Part shown: positions 39,921 to 49,224 of the stretch, in pieces
How the letters are laid out: every line of letters starts with the position of its first letter
How positions within the stretch are numbered: the stretch's first letter is position 1
Origin: Paraburkholderia kirstenboschensis
GTDB taxonomy: Bacteria > Pseudomonadota > Gammaproteobacteria > Burkholderiales > Burkholderiaceae
Assembly (NCBI RefSeq): GCF_904848585.1
Contig: NZ_CAJHCR010000015.1
Coordinates: forward strand, 114,744-178,743
Direction of reading: 5' to 3'
DNA length: 64,000 nucleotides
Notes under the pieces: model-generated
Database searches by the model: none
Told to the model about the DNA's origin: nothing
What the model saw: the letters and a program-made list of their open reading frames with translations, nothing else
Program-made: the position numbers and the translations under genes

Positions 39921-41267
39921 ATGCATCGGTTTATCGTCGTTGGCGGAGGCGCAGGAGGACTGGAGCTGGCAACTCGCTTGGGCGATCGCTATGGTCACAA
40001 GAACAAAGCCGGTACGCGGGCGCAGGTCACGCTCGTCGACCGCAATCCGACCCACATCTGGAAGCCGCTGCTGCATGAAGTGGCGGCCGGCAGTATGGAC
40101 CCGTTCACGCAGGAACTCGAATATGCCGCGCAAGCGCGCTGGCATGGCTTCGAGTTTCAGCAGGGCGAGCTGACGGGCCTCGACCGCGCGAACCGGCGTC
40201 TCACGCTCGGCACCGTGGTCGACGACGACGGCGCCGAACTCCTGCCCGAACGCCAGCTCGAGTACGACACGCTGGTCATCGCGATCGGCAGTACGACGGC
40301 ATTTTTCGGCGTGAAAGGCGCGCCCGAGTTCTCTCTGGCACTCGACACCGTCAGCCAGGCCGAGCGCTTTCGCAAGCGCCTTATCGCGGCTTGCATGCGG
40401 GCCGAGCATCAGGCGCATGAGCCGGTCGAATCCGGAGTGGGCACTTCGCCTTCTTCCGAGCCGCGCATTCAGGTGGCGATTGTCGGCGGCGGAGCGACGG
40501 GCGTCGAACTCTCGGCGGAGTTGCGCAATACAGCGCAGGTGTTGTCCGCGTATGGTCTGCACAAACTCGATCCGCGGCACGACGTGGGCATTGTGTTGAT
40601 CGAAGCAGGGCCGCGCATTTTGCCGGCTCTGCAGGAACGCGTGTCGACGGCCACCGCCGAGTTGCTCACCAAGCTCGGCGTAAAGCTCATGACAAGCGAG
40701 ACCGTGGCCGAGGTGGCGCCCGGCATCATCCGCACCGCGAGCGGAAAAACCGTGCGTGCTGATCTGACGGTGTGGGCGGCTGGCATCAAGGCGCCGGCTA
40801 TTCTGAGCCAGCTCGACGGCTTGCCGGTCAACCGGCTCGGTCAGCTCAACGTGCGCCGCACGCTGCAAACCGAGATCGACGACAACGTCTTCGCGCTCGG
40901 CGATTGCGCTGCTTGTCCGTGGCCCGGTAATGAGAGGAACGTGCCGCCGCGCGCGCAGGCCGCGCATCAGCAGGCGAGTTTTCTGCTGAAGGCGCTCGCC
41001 GCCAGGCTTGAAAACAGGCCGCTGCCGGAATTCACCTATCGCGATTTCGGCTCGCTGGTGTCGCTCGGACACTTCAGCGCGGTCGGCAATCTGATGGGCG
41101 GCGTGATCGGCGGCAATATGCTGATCGAAGGACTGTTCGCGCGCTTCATGTACATGTCGCTGTACCGGCTGCACATTGCCGCGCTACACGGCTACGCTCG
41201 GATGGTGCTCGACACCTTCGCGCACTGGCTGCGGCGCACCACCTTACCGCGGGTCAAGCTGCACTGA
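39921..41267 (+). CDS. ndh: NDH-2 type NAD(P)H:quinone oxidoreductase
   Basis: A 448-residue single-subunit flavoprotein that passes electrons from NADH to the quinone pool without pumping protons. It has the FAD-binding IVVGGGAGGLELATRLG at the N-terminus, the NADH-binding VAIVGGGATGVELSAELRN in the middle and VFALGDCAACPW near 325. The C-terminal membrane-anchoring region is IGGNMLIEGLFARFMYMSL with basic residues after it. GGAG 8 bp before the ATG at 39921 fixes the start. A short acidic insert (HEPVESGVGTSPSSEP) separates the two Rossmann folds. Confidence 0.92.
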   Translation: MHRFIVVGGGAGGLELATRLGDRYGHKNKAGTRAQVTLVDRNPTHIWKPLLHEVAAGSMDPFTQELEYAAQARWHGFEFQQGELTGLDRANRRLTLGTVVDDDGAELLPERQLEYDTLVIAIGSTTAFFGVKGAPEFSLALDTVSQAERFRKRLIAACMRAEHQAHEPVESGVGTSPSSEPRIQVAIVGGGATGVELSAELRNTAQVLSAYGLHKLDPRHDVGIVLIEAGPRILPALQERVSTATAELLTKLGVKLMTSETVAEVAPGIIRTASGKTVRADLTVWAAGIKAPAILSQLDGLPVNRLGQLNVRRTLQTEIDDNVFALGDCAACPWPGNERNVPPRAQAAHQQASFLLKALAARLENRPLPEFTYRDFGSLVSLGHFSAVGNLMGGVIGGNMLIEGLFARFMYMSLYRLHIAALHGYARMVLDTFAHWLRRTTLPRVKLH

Positions 41268-41355
41268 CGGCGCGCCTCACTGAGAGGTTGCATCTGCAAC
41301 AGGACGCGCGCGAGGCGTATCCTGTTGCCTCCACCGTTCAACGAGGAGCGCCCGC

Positions 41356-42228
41356 ATGCTGAATCCCGATGTCGACAGCCTGGTCCCGCACGTTCCCTTC
41401 AACCGACGTACTTTCATCAAGGCGGCGATCGGCACCGGTTTTGCTGCCGCCGTGTTGCCGGTGTCGGCGCAAACCATCCATACCGACAGCGAAGGTCTCG
41501 AAGCCGGCGAGATTGCCGTGCGTTCAGGCGGCACGCTCGTGCCGGCCTACCGCGCGCAGCCGAAGGGCAAGACGCATCTGCCGGTGATCATCGTCATTCA
41601 TGAGGCGTTCGGCGTGCACGAGCATATCGCCGACGTGTGCCGGCGTTTCGCCAAGCTCGGCTATCTGGCTATCGCGCCGGATCTGTTCGTCCGCGAAGGC
41701 GATCCGATGGCGCTTCCGAGCATCCAGCAAATCAGTCAGCAGATCTTGAACAAAGTGCCGGACGAACAGGCGCTGGCCGATCTCGACGTGACGGTCGCGT
41801 GGGCCGGCGAGCACGGCGGCGATCTGAACCGGCTGGGCGTGACCGGCTTCTGTTGGGGCGGGCGCATCGCGTGGCTGTACGCCGAGCATAATCCGCGGCT
41901 CAAGGCAGCGGTCGCGTGGTATGGGCGCGTTACGGGCGATCGAACGGCGACTACGCCCACGAATCCGCTCGACCGCGTGGCGGATCTTCATGCGCCGGTG
42001 CTCGGTCTCTACGGCTTGCAGGACCAGAGCATTCCGCAGGATTCGCTCGAGCAGATGAAGCAGGCGATTGCCCAAGGGCCGCAGGTAGCGCGCGGTTCGC
42101 AATTCGTTGTGTACGACGATGCAGGCCACGCGTTTTTCGCGGATTACCGGCCGAGCTACAAGAAGGCCGATGCGGAAGACGGCTGGCGTCGGGCGCTGGT
42201 TTGGTTCAAGCAGCATGGAGTGGTTTGA
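41356..42228 (+). CDS. dienelactone hydrolase family protein with twin-Arg-type leader
   Basis: A 290-residue alpha/beta hydrolase with the Cys-Asp-His triad of the family: GFCWGGR (Cys nucleophile), LYGLQDQS (Asp) and DAGHAFFADYRPSY (His), plus IVIHEAFG. The N-terminus NRRTFIKAAIGTGFAAAVLP followed by SAQ resembles a twin-arginine signal, so it may be exported folded. The substrate is unknown; classical DLH opens dienelactones from chlorocatechol breakdown, but no such pathway is nearby. It follows ndh by 88 bp on the same strand. Confidence 0.87.
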   Translation: MLNPDVDSLVPHVPFNRRTFIKAAIGTGFAAAVLPVSAQTIHTDSEGLEAGEIAVRSGGTLVPAYRAQPKGKTHLPVIIVIHEAFGVHEHIADVCRRFAKLGYLAIAPDLFVREGDPMALPSIQQISQQILNKVPDEQALADLDVTVAWAGEHGGDLNRLGVTGFCWGGRIAWLYAEHNPRLKAAVAWYGRVTGDRTATTPTNPLDRVADLHAPVLGLYGLQDQSIPQDSLEQMKQAIAQGPQVARGSQFVVYDDAGHAFFADYRPSYKKADAEDGWRRALVWFKQHGVV

Positions 42229-42340
42229 AGTTTGAACGCCGGCCTTTGAGCTTCGCATGTGCGGCTTTGGCTTTGCGCGTGAGCTTGCCGCTGCAACTCG
42301 TTCGGGCTGCCGCGGTCCCACGCACGCAACGCATAAAAAA

Positions 42341-42372
42341 AGGCCGTTGCCGCTTGTGAGCGGCAACGGCCT
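42341..42372 (-). terminator. rho-independent terminator after the sulfurtransferase gene
   Basis: A perfect 14-bp stem (AGGCCGTTGCCGCT, 42341-42354, with its complement at 42359-42372) and TGTG loop. The A-run at 42335-42341 gives a T-run on the minus strand, so it ends the minus-strand transcript 30 bp past its stop. It could also stop the plus-strand hydrolase transcript. Confidence 0.9.
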
Positions 42373-42401
42373 TCTGCTTTCCTGGCGGCGCTTTGTTTCG
42401 C

Positions 42402-43271
42402 TTAGGGATTCGGGCCGGTGGCGACGGGCCGCTTCGGATCAGAACTCCATTCGCTCCAGGAGCCCGCGTAGAGCGCTGCGCCGTGCAGACCGGCGACTTC
42501 CATCGCCAGCGCATTGACGCAGGCCGTCACCCCCGAGCCGCATTGCAGGACGACATGTTCCGGCGGCGTATCACCGAGTAGCGCGGTGAACTCGTCGCGC
42601 AGGGTGTGAGCCGGCTTGAAGCGGCCGTCAGCCGTCAGGTTGTCCTTGAAGAAGCGATTGAGCGCGCCCGGAATGTGACCGCCAACGGCATCCAGCGTCT
42701 CGTTCTCGCCGCGATAGCGATCGGCCGAGCGTGCGTCGACCACCACGCGCTCTTTGGAACCTAGATTGCGCTCGACCATGTTCGCGTCGACGGTGACGGA
42801 AAGCGGGGCGCCAGCTTTGAAGTCGCCGGTGTTTTGCGGCGGCACGTCTTGCGTCAACGGCTGGCCGGCGGCTTCCCACGCTTGCAGCCCGCCGTCGAGC
42901 AACGCCACCGCGTCGTGGCCGAGCCAGCGCAGCAGCCACCAGGCGCGCGCCGCGTACATGCCGCCTTGCGCGTCATAGGCGACGACTTGCTGGCCTTGCT
43001 TCAACCCGCGCGATTCGAGCGTTTCGACGAGCCGCGCACGATCGGGCAACGGGTGACGCCCGTTCGCGCCGTTCTTCGGCCCGGACAGATCGCGGTCCAG
43101 ATGCAGATAATGCGCGCCGGGCACGTGTCCCGCGAGATAGGCTTTTTCACCGGCTTCCGGGTCGGCCAGGTCGAAGCGGCAGTCGATGACGAACACGCTG
43201 CCCGGCGCCTCGGCGAGCCGTTCGGCGAGATTCGTCGCGGAGATCAAAGTGGTGTAGTGAGTGTGGGGCAT
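42402..43271 (-). CDS. sseA: 3-mercaptopyruvate sulfurtransferase (tandem rhodanese)
   Basis: Transfers sulfur from 3-mercaptopyruvate to a thiol or cyanide acceptor. The 289-residue protein has two rhodanese domains (about 1-140 and 160-285). The catalytic Cys244 lies in LQCGSGVTAC, whose CGSGVTA loop marks mercaptopyruvate specificity over thiosulfate. The inactive first domain keeps the fold (VIDCRFDLADPEAGEKAYL). Monocistronic with its own terminator. Confidence 0.92.
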   Translation of the reverse strand: MPHTHYTTLISATNLAERLAEAPGSVFVIDCRFDLADPEAGEKAYLAGHVPGAHYLHLDRDLSGPKNGANGRHPLPDRARLVETLESRGLKQGQQVVAYDAQGGMYAARAWWLLRWLGHDAVALLDGGLQAWEAAGQPLTQDVPPQNTGDFKAGAPLSVTVDANMVERNLGSKERVVVDARSADRYRGENETLDAVGGHIPGALNRFFKDNLTADGRFKPAHTLRDEFTALLGDTPPEHVVLQCGSGVTACVNALAMEVAGLHGAALYAGSWSEWSSDPKRPVATGPNP

Positions 43272-43363
43272 GATGTCTCCTCGATGCGGGCGATGGCGGC
43301 TCCGTTGCCGGCAGTCTCGTGACGCGACCGGATGGCCGGGCTACCTCGTTAGTCTAAACAAAA

Positions 43364-43387
43364 AAAGACGGGCCGAAGCCCGTCTTT
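43364..43387 (-). terminator. rho-independent terminator after the Rieske oxygenase gene
   Basis: Stem AAAGACGGGC (43364-43373) with GCCCGTCTTT (43378-43387) and a CGAA loop. The A-run at 43360-43366 gives T's on the minus strand, 45 bp past the stop codon of the oxygenase. Confidence 0.9.
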
Positions 43388-43431
43388 CCATGCGTTGATG
43401 CAAACGCGATTGAGTTGCAGCGAGGCTGCAG

Positions 43432-44538
43432 TCAGATCGTACCCAGCTCGCGCCGCAGGAACTCGTGGAAGTGCTGCATGCCGTCTTCCATTGGGCTCTG
43501 GTACGGACCGACCTGTGACTCGCCGCGCTCCATTAGCGCGCGGCGGCCTGCGTCCATGCGTTCGGCGATTTCGTCGTCTTCGCGAGCCGTTTCCATATAG
43601 GCGGCGCGTTCCGCTTCGACGAACTCACGCTCGAACAGCGCGATTTCCTCAGGGTAATAGAACTCGACCACGTTGGTGGTCTTTTGCGGTCCGCGCGGAA
43701 TCAGCCATGATACGACCAGCACGTGCGGATACCATTCGATCATGATGCCGGGGTAATACACCATCCAGATCGCGCCGAACTCCGGCGGATTGCCGCCGCG
43801 AAAACGCAGCACTTCGTCGTGCCATTTGCGGTAGGTCGGACTGCCCGGCTGCTCGAGGTCCTTGTGGACGCCGACCGTTTGCACGCTATACCAATCGCCG
43901 AATTCCCACGTAAGGTCGTCGCAATTGACGAAGCTGCCGAGGCCCGGATGGAACGGCGCGACGTGGTAGTCCTCCAGATAGACCTCGATGAAGGACTTCC
44001 AGTTGTAGTTGCACTCGTGCACTTCGACATGGTCGAACATGAAGCCCGAGAAGTCGAAGTGTTGTTTCGTGCCGAGGTTGGCCAGATCGCGTGCGACGTT
44101 GCGGCCCTGCGCTTCGAAAAGCAGCCCTTGCCAGTTCTGCAGCGGCGTGGCGCCGAGATTCAGGCAAGGGTTGTCCGCAAAATGCGGAGCGCCGAGAAGC
44201 TGGCCGTTCAGATCGTACGTCCAGCGATGCAGCGGGCAGACGATGTTCTCCGCCTGGCCGCGGCCGTTGAGCATGATGGCTTGCCGGTGGCGGCACACGT
44301 TCGACAGCAGTTCCACTTGCGACTGCTGGTTACGAACGAGCACGCGCCCCTCGCTCTCGCTGGGCAAGGCAAAATAATTCCCCACTTCCGGCACCATGAG
44401 ATCGTGCCCGACGTAACGGGGACCTTTCTTGAAAAGGGTTTCGATTTCGCGCGTTAGAAGCGCTTCGTCAAAGTAAGCCGTGACTGGCAGTTGGCTGTGA
44501 ACAGACCGCAACTGCAATGCATTGCTCAGATTGGACAT
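43432..44538 (-). CDS. Rieske non-heme iron oxygenase, catalytic subunit
   Basis: A 368-residue ring-hydroxylating-type oxygenase alpha subunit. The Rieske 2Fe-2S site is Cys82-Arg-His84 and Cys101-x2-His104 (NVCRHRQAIML ... CPLHRW). The mononuclear iron site is YLEDYHVAPFHPGL with Asp190 bridging and His192/His197 as ligands. No reductase, ferredoxin or beta subunit lies next to it, so its partners must be encoded elsewhere. The start MSNLSNALQL is fixed by GGGAG 6 bp before it. Substrate unknown; it is the size of the single-component demethylase/choline-type enzymes. Confidence 0.88.
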   Translation of the reverse strand: MSNLSNALQLRSVHSQLPVTAYFDEALLTREIETLFKKGPRYVGHDLMVPEVGNYFALPSESEGRVLVRNQQSQVELLSNVCRHRQAIMLNGRGQAENIVCPLHRWTYDLNGQLLGAPHFADNPCLNLGATPLQNWQGLLFEAQGRNVARDLANLGTKQHFDFSGFMFDHVEVHECNYNWKSFIEVYLEDYHVAPFHPGLGSFVNCDDLTWEFGDWYSVQTVGVHKDLEQPGSPTYRKWHDEVLRFRGGNPPEFGAIWMVYYPGIMIEWYPHVLVVSWLIPRGPQKTTNVVEFYYPEEIALFEREFVEAERAAYMETAREDDEIAERMDAGRRALMERGESQVGPYQSPMEDGMQHFHEFLRRELGTI

Positions 44539-44825
44539 TCCCACTCCCGATGAAGACGTGAAAGCAGTGAACAACCCAACCATCGAAGATTCGATTTAGG
44601 GAGCCCGAGATTATACCTGTTTCCCCCTTCCTGGGACAGTTAAGTCACTGATTTGGGTCAAAAATGTCGAGAAAGTTCGGCCTTTTCGCCGCAGACCAAT
44701 CGTTTTTTTTCTGCGAGACTGACAGAGCGGCGAGGGGCATACGGGCGGCCCGAAGGTCGGCTGGCGAGTCGGATTTGTCTCTTTTGCCGTAGAATGTCCG
44801 ACTTGTTTTAATTTTGCGACTATTC

Positions 44826-45134
44826 ATGGCGAAGACCGCATCGAACGATACTGCTGCGGCGCCGGCCGAAGGCGTCGATAGCACGCCGCTGCCTGAGAAT
44901 TACGAGGCGGCGCAGGCCGAACTGGAAGGGCTCGTTGCGCGCATGGAAAGCGGCAATCTCAGCCTCGAAGAGTCACTCTCCGCCTATCGGCGCGGCGCGG
45001 CTCTGGTGGCGTTTTGCCAGCAGCAGCTCGAGAAAGTCGAGCAGCAGGTGCGCGTGCTCGACGGCGAGACGCTCAAGCCACTGCCCGTGAATACCGCAGG
45101 AACAGCCGCTACTGAAAGCGGGGACGACCTATGA
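44826..45134 (+). CDS. xseB: exodeoxyribonuclease VII small subunit
   Basis: A 102-residue subunit of ExoVII. The family core is YEAAQAELEGLVARMESGNL, then SLEESLSAYRRGAALVAFCQ and the coiled-coil LEKVEQQVRVLDG. The N-terminal 20 residues are an Ala-rich extension. It overlaps ispA as ATGA, and starts the xseB-ispA-dxs operon seen in many proteobacteria. Confidence 0.93.
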   Translation: MAKTASNDTAAAPAEGVDSTPLPENYEAAQAELEGLVARMESGNLSLEESLSAYRRGAALVAFCQQQLEKVEQQVRVLDGETLKPLPVNTAGTAATESGDDL

Positions 45135-46012
45135 CATTCGAACAATGGACGCGCTCGGTGCTCGAACGCGTCGAAACGGCACTCGAACACTACCTGCCGG
45201 CTGAAACAACGGAGCCCGCAAAGCTGCATGAGGCGATGCGCTACGCGGTGCTGGGCGGCGGTAAGCGGGTTCGCCCGCTGCTGTGCCATGCAGCAGGCGA
45301 GTTGACCGGCGCGCGCGCCGAGTGCCTGGATGCGGCAGCGGCGGCGCTGGAAATGATCCACGTGTACTCGCTCGTGCACGACGACATGCCCTGCATGGAC
45401 GACGACGCGCTGCGCCGCGGCAAACCCACGGTACACGTCAAATATGACGAAGCCACGGCACTGCTGGTCGGCGACGCGTTGCAGTCGCAGGCGTTCGTCG
45501 CGTTGACTTCCGAGGTTCTGGCGCCCGCGCAGCAGGCGGCGCTCGTCCGCGAACTGGCTCTTGCTAGCGGTTCGATCGGCATGTGCGGCGGTCAGGCAAT
45601 CGACCTTGCAAGCGTCGGCCACACGCTCACGCGCACGCAACTCGAAACCATGCACCGCATGAAGACCGGCGCGTTGCTGCGCGCCGCGGTGCGCATGGGC
45701 GCGCTGGCGGGTGAAGCGCCGGACGCGAACGCAATGCGTTCGCTCGACGCATACTCGGCCGCGGTCGGCCTCGCGTTTCAGGTCGTCGACGATATTCTCG
45801 ACGTCACGACCGACTCCGCGACGCTCGGCAAGACAGCAGGTAAAGACGCGAAGGACGGCAAGCCGACCTACGTGTCGATTATTGGGCTCGACGCATCGCG
45901 TTCGCTCGCAGCGCAGCTGCGCAGCGACGCGCACGCCGCGCTGGCGCCGTTCGGCGCGCGCGCGCAGCGCCTTGCCGAATTGGCAGATCTGGTGGTGAAC
46001 CGGGTCAGCTGA
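45131..46012 (+). CDS. ispA: geranyl/farnesyl diphosphate synthase
   Basis: Condenses IPP with DMAPP and GPP to farnesyl diphosphate for ubiquinone and undecaprenyl lipids. The 293-residue protein carries both Asp-rich motifs: LVHDDMPCMDDDALRRGKP (FARM with the DDxxxxD bacterial spacing) and FQVVDDILDVT (SARM), plus GGGKRVRPLLCHA. Between xseB (4-bp overlap) and dxs (85-bp gap). Confidence 0.96.
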   Translation: MTFEQWTRSVLERVETALEHYLPAETTEPAKLHEAMRYAVLGGGKRVRPLLCHAAGELTGARAECLDAAAAALEMIHVYSLVHDDMPCMDDDALRRGKPTVHVKYDEATALLVGDALQSQAFVALTSEVLAPAQQAALVRELALASGSIGMCGGQAIDLASVGHTLTRTQLETMHRMKTGALLRAAVRMGALAGEAPDANAMRSLDAYSAAVGLAFQVVDDILDVTTDSATLGKTAGKDAKDGKPTYVSIIGLDASRSLAAQLRSDAHAALAPFGARAQRLAELADLVVNRVS

Positions 46013-46097
46013 ACGCGAAAGCCCGCCGCCGCGCGCCGTCCCCACAAGGCGCATGTATGAAGTGCGGGCGCGTAAGTTTTCCTACAATGGAACGACG

Positions 46098-48005
46098 ATG
46101 TACGACTTGCTGAAAACCATCGACGACCCGGCAGCCTTGCGCCGCCTCGATCGCCGCCAATTGCAACCGCTTGCCGACGAGTTGCGCGCCTTTGTGCTCG
46201 ACAGCGTGTCGCAGACGGGCGGCCATCTTTCGTCCAACCTCGGCACGGTCGAGTTGACCATTGCTCTGCATTATGTGTTCGACACGCCACGCGACCGCAT
46301 TGTGTGGGACGTCGGCCATCAGACGTATCCGCACAAGATTCTGACGGGCCGCCGCGACAGAATGCACACTCTGCGCCAGTTGGGCGGCATCTCCGGTTTC
46401 CCGAAACGCGACGAGTCCGAGTACGACACGTTCGGCACCGCGCATTCGAGCACGTCGATTTCGGCGGCACTCGGCATGGCGGTCGCTAGCAAGCTGCAGG
46501 GCGATAACCGCATGGGTATCGCCGTGATCGGCGACGGCGCAATGACGGCGGGCATGGCCTTCGAGGCATTGAACAATGGCGGCGTCGAAGACGACGTGCC
46601 CCTGCTCGTCATCCTGAACGACAACGACATGTCGATTTCGCCGCCGGTCGGCGCGCTCAATCGCCATCTCGCGCGTCTCATGTCGGGCCGCTTTTACGCC
46701 GCGGCGCGTGCGGGCGTCGAGCGCGTGCTGCGCGTCGCGCCGCCCATGCTCGATCTGGCTCGCAAGCTCGAAGAGCACGCGAAGGGCATGATCGTGCCCG
46801 CCACGCTGTTCGAGGAATTCGGCTTTAACTATATCGGCCCGATCGACGGTCACGATCTCGATTCGCTGATCCCCACGCTGCAAAACATCAAGGAACTGCG
46901 CGGTCCGCAATTCCTGCACGTGGTCACCAAGAAGGGCCAAGGCTACAAGCTCGCCGAGGCTGATCCGGTGCTGTATCACGGCCCGGGCAAGTTCAATCCG
47001 GCCGAAGGCATCAAGCCGGCTGTCGCGCCGTCGAAGAAAACCTACACCCAGGTGTTCGGCGAGTGGCTTTGCGACGCTGCGGAACTGGACGCGCGCGTGA
47101 TCGGCATCACGCCGGCCATGCGCGAAGGCTCCGGCATGGTGGAGTTCGAGAAACGCTTCCCGGACCGCTACTTCGACGTGGGTATCGCCGAGCAGCACGC
47201 GGTCACCTTCGCTGGCGGTCTCGCCGCCGAGGGCATGAAGCCTGTCGTCGCTATCTACTCGACGTTCCTGCAACGCGCTTACGATCAATTGATCCACGAC
47301 GTCGCGCTGCAAAATCTGCCGGTCGTGTTCGCGATCGACCGCGCGGGTCTGGTCGGCGCGGACGGGGCGACGCACGCGGGCGCTTACGACCTCGCGTTCA
47401 TGCGCTGCATCCCGAACATGATGGTGATGGTCGCGTCCGACGAAAACGAATGCCGGCAGATGCTGTACACCGCGTTGCAACAGTCGTGTCCGACGGCCGT
47501 GCGTTACCCGCGCGGCGCGGGCACCGGCGTGGCCACCGTCAAGCAAATGGCGGCGCTGCCTGTCGGCAAGGGCGAGGTGCGCCGCGAAACGTCGCAACCC
47601 GCGGGCAAGCGCATCGCGATTCTGGCGTTCGGCACGATGGTCGCGCCGTCTCTGGCAGCTGCCGAGCAACTCGACGCCACCGTGGCCAACATGCGTTTCG
47701 TGAAGCCGCTCGACGCCGACCTCGTGCGTCAACTCGCCGAAACGCATGACGCTATCGTCACCGTCGAAGAAGGCTGCGTGATGGGCGGTGCGGGCTCGGC
47801 ATGCGTCGAAGCCCTGCTCGAGAGTGGGGTCATGCGGCCGGTACTGCAATTGGGCCTGCCCGACCGCTTCATCGATCACGGAGATCCGGCCAAGCTGCTC
47901 GCCGCGTGCGGCCTCGACGCCACGGGCATCGCGAAGTCGATTCGCGAACGCTTTTTGTCGAGCGGTGCCGTGGCCGGCCAGTCGTCGGTCAAGCGTGTCG
48001 CTTAA
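46098..48005 (+). CDS. dxs: 1-deoxy-D-xylulose-5-phosphate synthase
   Basis: First enzyme of the MEP isoprenoid pathway, TPP-dependent, 635 residues. Motifs are SHLSSNLGTVELT-like (GGHLSSNLGTVELTIALHY), the TPP site GDGAMTAGMAFEALNNGG, and RAGLVGADGATHAGAYDLAF in the transketolase central domain. The start MYDLLKTIDD is family-like; an upstream in-frame ATG would add 15 residues. Last gene of the xseB-ispA-dxs operon. Confidence 0.97.
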   Translation: MYDLLKTIDDPAALRRLDRRQLQPLADELRAFVLDSVSQTGGHLSSNLGTVELTIALHYVFDTPRDRIVWDVGHQTYPHKILTGRRDRMHTLRQLGGISGFPKRDESEYDTFGTAHSSTSISAALGMAVASKLQGDNRMGIAVIGDGAMTAGMAFEALNNGGVEDDVPLLVILNDNDMSISPPVGALNRHLARLMSGRFYAAARAGVERVLRVAPPMLDLARKLEEHAKGMIVPATLFEEFGFNYIGPIDGHDLDSLIPTLQNIKELRGPQFLHVVTKKGQGYKLAEADPVLYHGPGKFNPAEGIKPAVAPSKKTYTQVFGEWLCDAAELDARVIGITPAMREGSGMVEFEKRFPDRYFDVGIAEQHAVTFAGGLAAEGMKPVVAIYSTFLQRAYDQLIHDVALQNLPVVFAIDRAGLVGADGATHAGAYDLAFMRCIPNMMVMVASDENECRQMLYTALQQSCPTAVRYPRGAGTGVATVKQMAALPVGKGEVRRETSQPAGKRIAILAFGTMVAPSLAAAEQLDATVANMRFVKPLDADLVRQLAETHDAIVTVEEGCVMGGAGSACVEALLESGVMRPVLQLGLPDRFIDHGDPAKLLAACGLDATGIAKSIRERFLSSGAVAGQSSVKRVA

Positions 48006-48330
48006 GGCGGGTCGATCGAGCAGTACGATTGAGCGTGCCGACGCCGCAAAGCCCGGCACCGCGTATTGCGCCGTCACCTGCCGTGGTGGCAATAGAAGTC
48101 TCTAACCTGAGTCGATGAGCCCTTGCTTGGCTCATCATCGAACGCCGGCAGGGGCCGGCGTTTGCCGTTGCGGTTTCTGCTCCACGCGGCCGCTGAGGAC
48201 TCCCGAACCCGCCGCTCCGCAAAAGCCCGTTACGGGCCAGCCTAAACCGCAGGGAATTTGCTCCGGGGCGGGGCTGTCTGCGGAGCCGCACACCTGTGGA
48301 GGGTCGGCGTCTTCCTGAAAGGACAAGAAC
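48006..48330 (+). promoter_or_regulatory. 325-bp structured leader between dxs and folE2
   Basis: No gene. On the plus strand there are successive stems: GATGAGCC/GGCTCATC (48114-48121 with 48129-48136), AACGCCGGC/GCCGGCGTT (48141-48149 with 48154-48162), a long-range TGCGGTTT/AAACCGCA (48169-48176 with 48244-48251) enclosing GCCCG-TTA-CGGGC (48225-48237), and GCTCCG/CGGAGC (48260-48265 with 48281-48286). The first two may end the dxs transcript; the rest looks like a folded 5' UTR. No known riboswitch class fits. Confidence 0.45.
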
Positions 48331-49137
48331 ATGAATCAGATGAATCCCGCCTTCGTGATGCCAGACGTGCAAAGCACGCCCGATACCCGCCAGATTCCGA
48401 TTCAGCGGGTCGGCGTCAAGGCGGTGCGCCATCCACTGACGGTCCGCACACAAAGCGGTGAGGCCCAACCGACCGTCGGCACGTGGAACCTCGACGTGCA
48501 TTTGCCTGCAGAGCAAAAGGGCACGCATATGTCGCGCTTCGTCGCGTTGCTCGAAGAGAACAAGGCGCCGCTAGAACCGGCTACGTTCCGCCAGATGCTC
48601 GCCGCGATGCTTACGAAACTCGAGGCCGAGGCGGGCCGCATCGAAGTGTCGTTCCCTTACTTCGTGAACAAGACGGCGCCGGTGTCCGGCGTGCAGAGCC
48701 TGCTCGATTACGAAGTGACGCTGACCGGCGACACGCGTAACGGCGGAACCCGTCTGTTCCTGAAAGTGCTCGTGCCGGTCACGAGCCTTTGTCCGTGTTC
48801 GAAGAAAATCTCGCAGTACGGCGCGCATAACCAGCGCTCGCACGTGACGATCAACGCGGAACTGGCGGGCGAGGTCGCGGTGGAAGACCTGGTCCGTATC
48901 GCCGAGGAAGAGGCGTCGTGCGAACTGTGGGGCCTGCTCAAGCGTCCGGACGAAAAATTCGTGACTGAGCGCGCGTATGAAAACCCGAAGTTCGTCGAGG
49001 ATCTGGTGCGCGACGTCGCACAGCGTCTGAACGCGGATGAGCGGATCGTCGCATACGTGCTGGAAGCTGAGAATTTCGAGTCGATTCATAATCACAGCGC
49101 GTATGCCGTGATCGAGCGCGATAAGCGGTTGGGTTGA
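48331..49137 (+). CDS. folE2: GTP cyclohydrolase I type B (FolE2)
   Basis: Makes 7,8-dihydroneopterin triphosphate from GTP for folate synthesis. It is the zinc-independent class that replaces FolE in many bacteria, often under Zur control. The 268-residue protein has the catalytic Cys region VTSLCPCSKKISQYGAHNQR (Cys154/Cys156) and EVSFPYFVNKTAPVSG. AAAGGAC precedes the ATG. It lies behind an unusually long, structured leader. Confidence 0.94.
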   Translation: MNQMNPAFVMPDVQSTPDTRQIPIQRVGVKAVRHPLTVRTQSGEAQPTVGTWNLDVHLPAEQKGTHMSRFVALLEENKAPLEPATFRQMLAAMLTKLEAEAGRIEVSFPYFVNKTAPVSGVQSLLDYEVTLTGDTRNGGTRLFLKVLVPVTSLCPCSKKISQYGAHNQRSHVTINAELAGEVAVEDLVRIAEEEASCELWGLLKRPDEKFVTERAYENPKFVEDLVRDVAQRLNADERIVAYVLEAENFESIHNHSAYAVIERDKRLG

Positions 49138-49165
49138 CGCGTCGCCTTCAATTCTTGATTGCAAC

Positions 49166-49195
49166 AAAAAAGCCGCTCTAACAAGCGGCTTTTTT
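49166..49195. terminator. bidirectional terminator between folE2 and tsaD
   Basis: A 12-bp perfect stem AAAAAAGCCGCT (49166-49177) with AGCGGCTTTTTT (49184-49195) and a 6-nt loop. A's on one side and T's on the other allow it to stop both convergent transcripts (folE2 ends 28 bp before it, tsaD ends 29 bp after). Confidence 0.93.
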
Positions 49196-49224
49196 GTCGG
49201 CGTAACGCGAGGTTCGCGAAGCGT

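Noticed and set aside
46005..48092. A very long minus-strand open frame (about 695 codons) opposite dxs
   Set aside because: It is a GC-bias shadow of dxs: Arg/His/Gly-rich, no domains and no ribosome site. The plus-strand gene is unmistakable.
48258..48330. Cobalamin, TPP or tetrahydrofolate riboswitch before folE2
   Set aside because: GGGAA and GC stems suggested it, but the conserved B12-box, THI-box and THF core sequences are absent.
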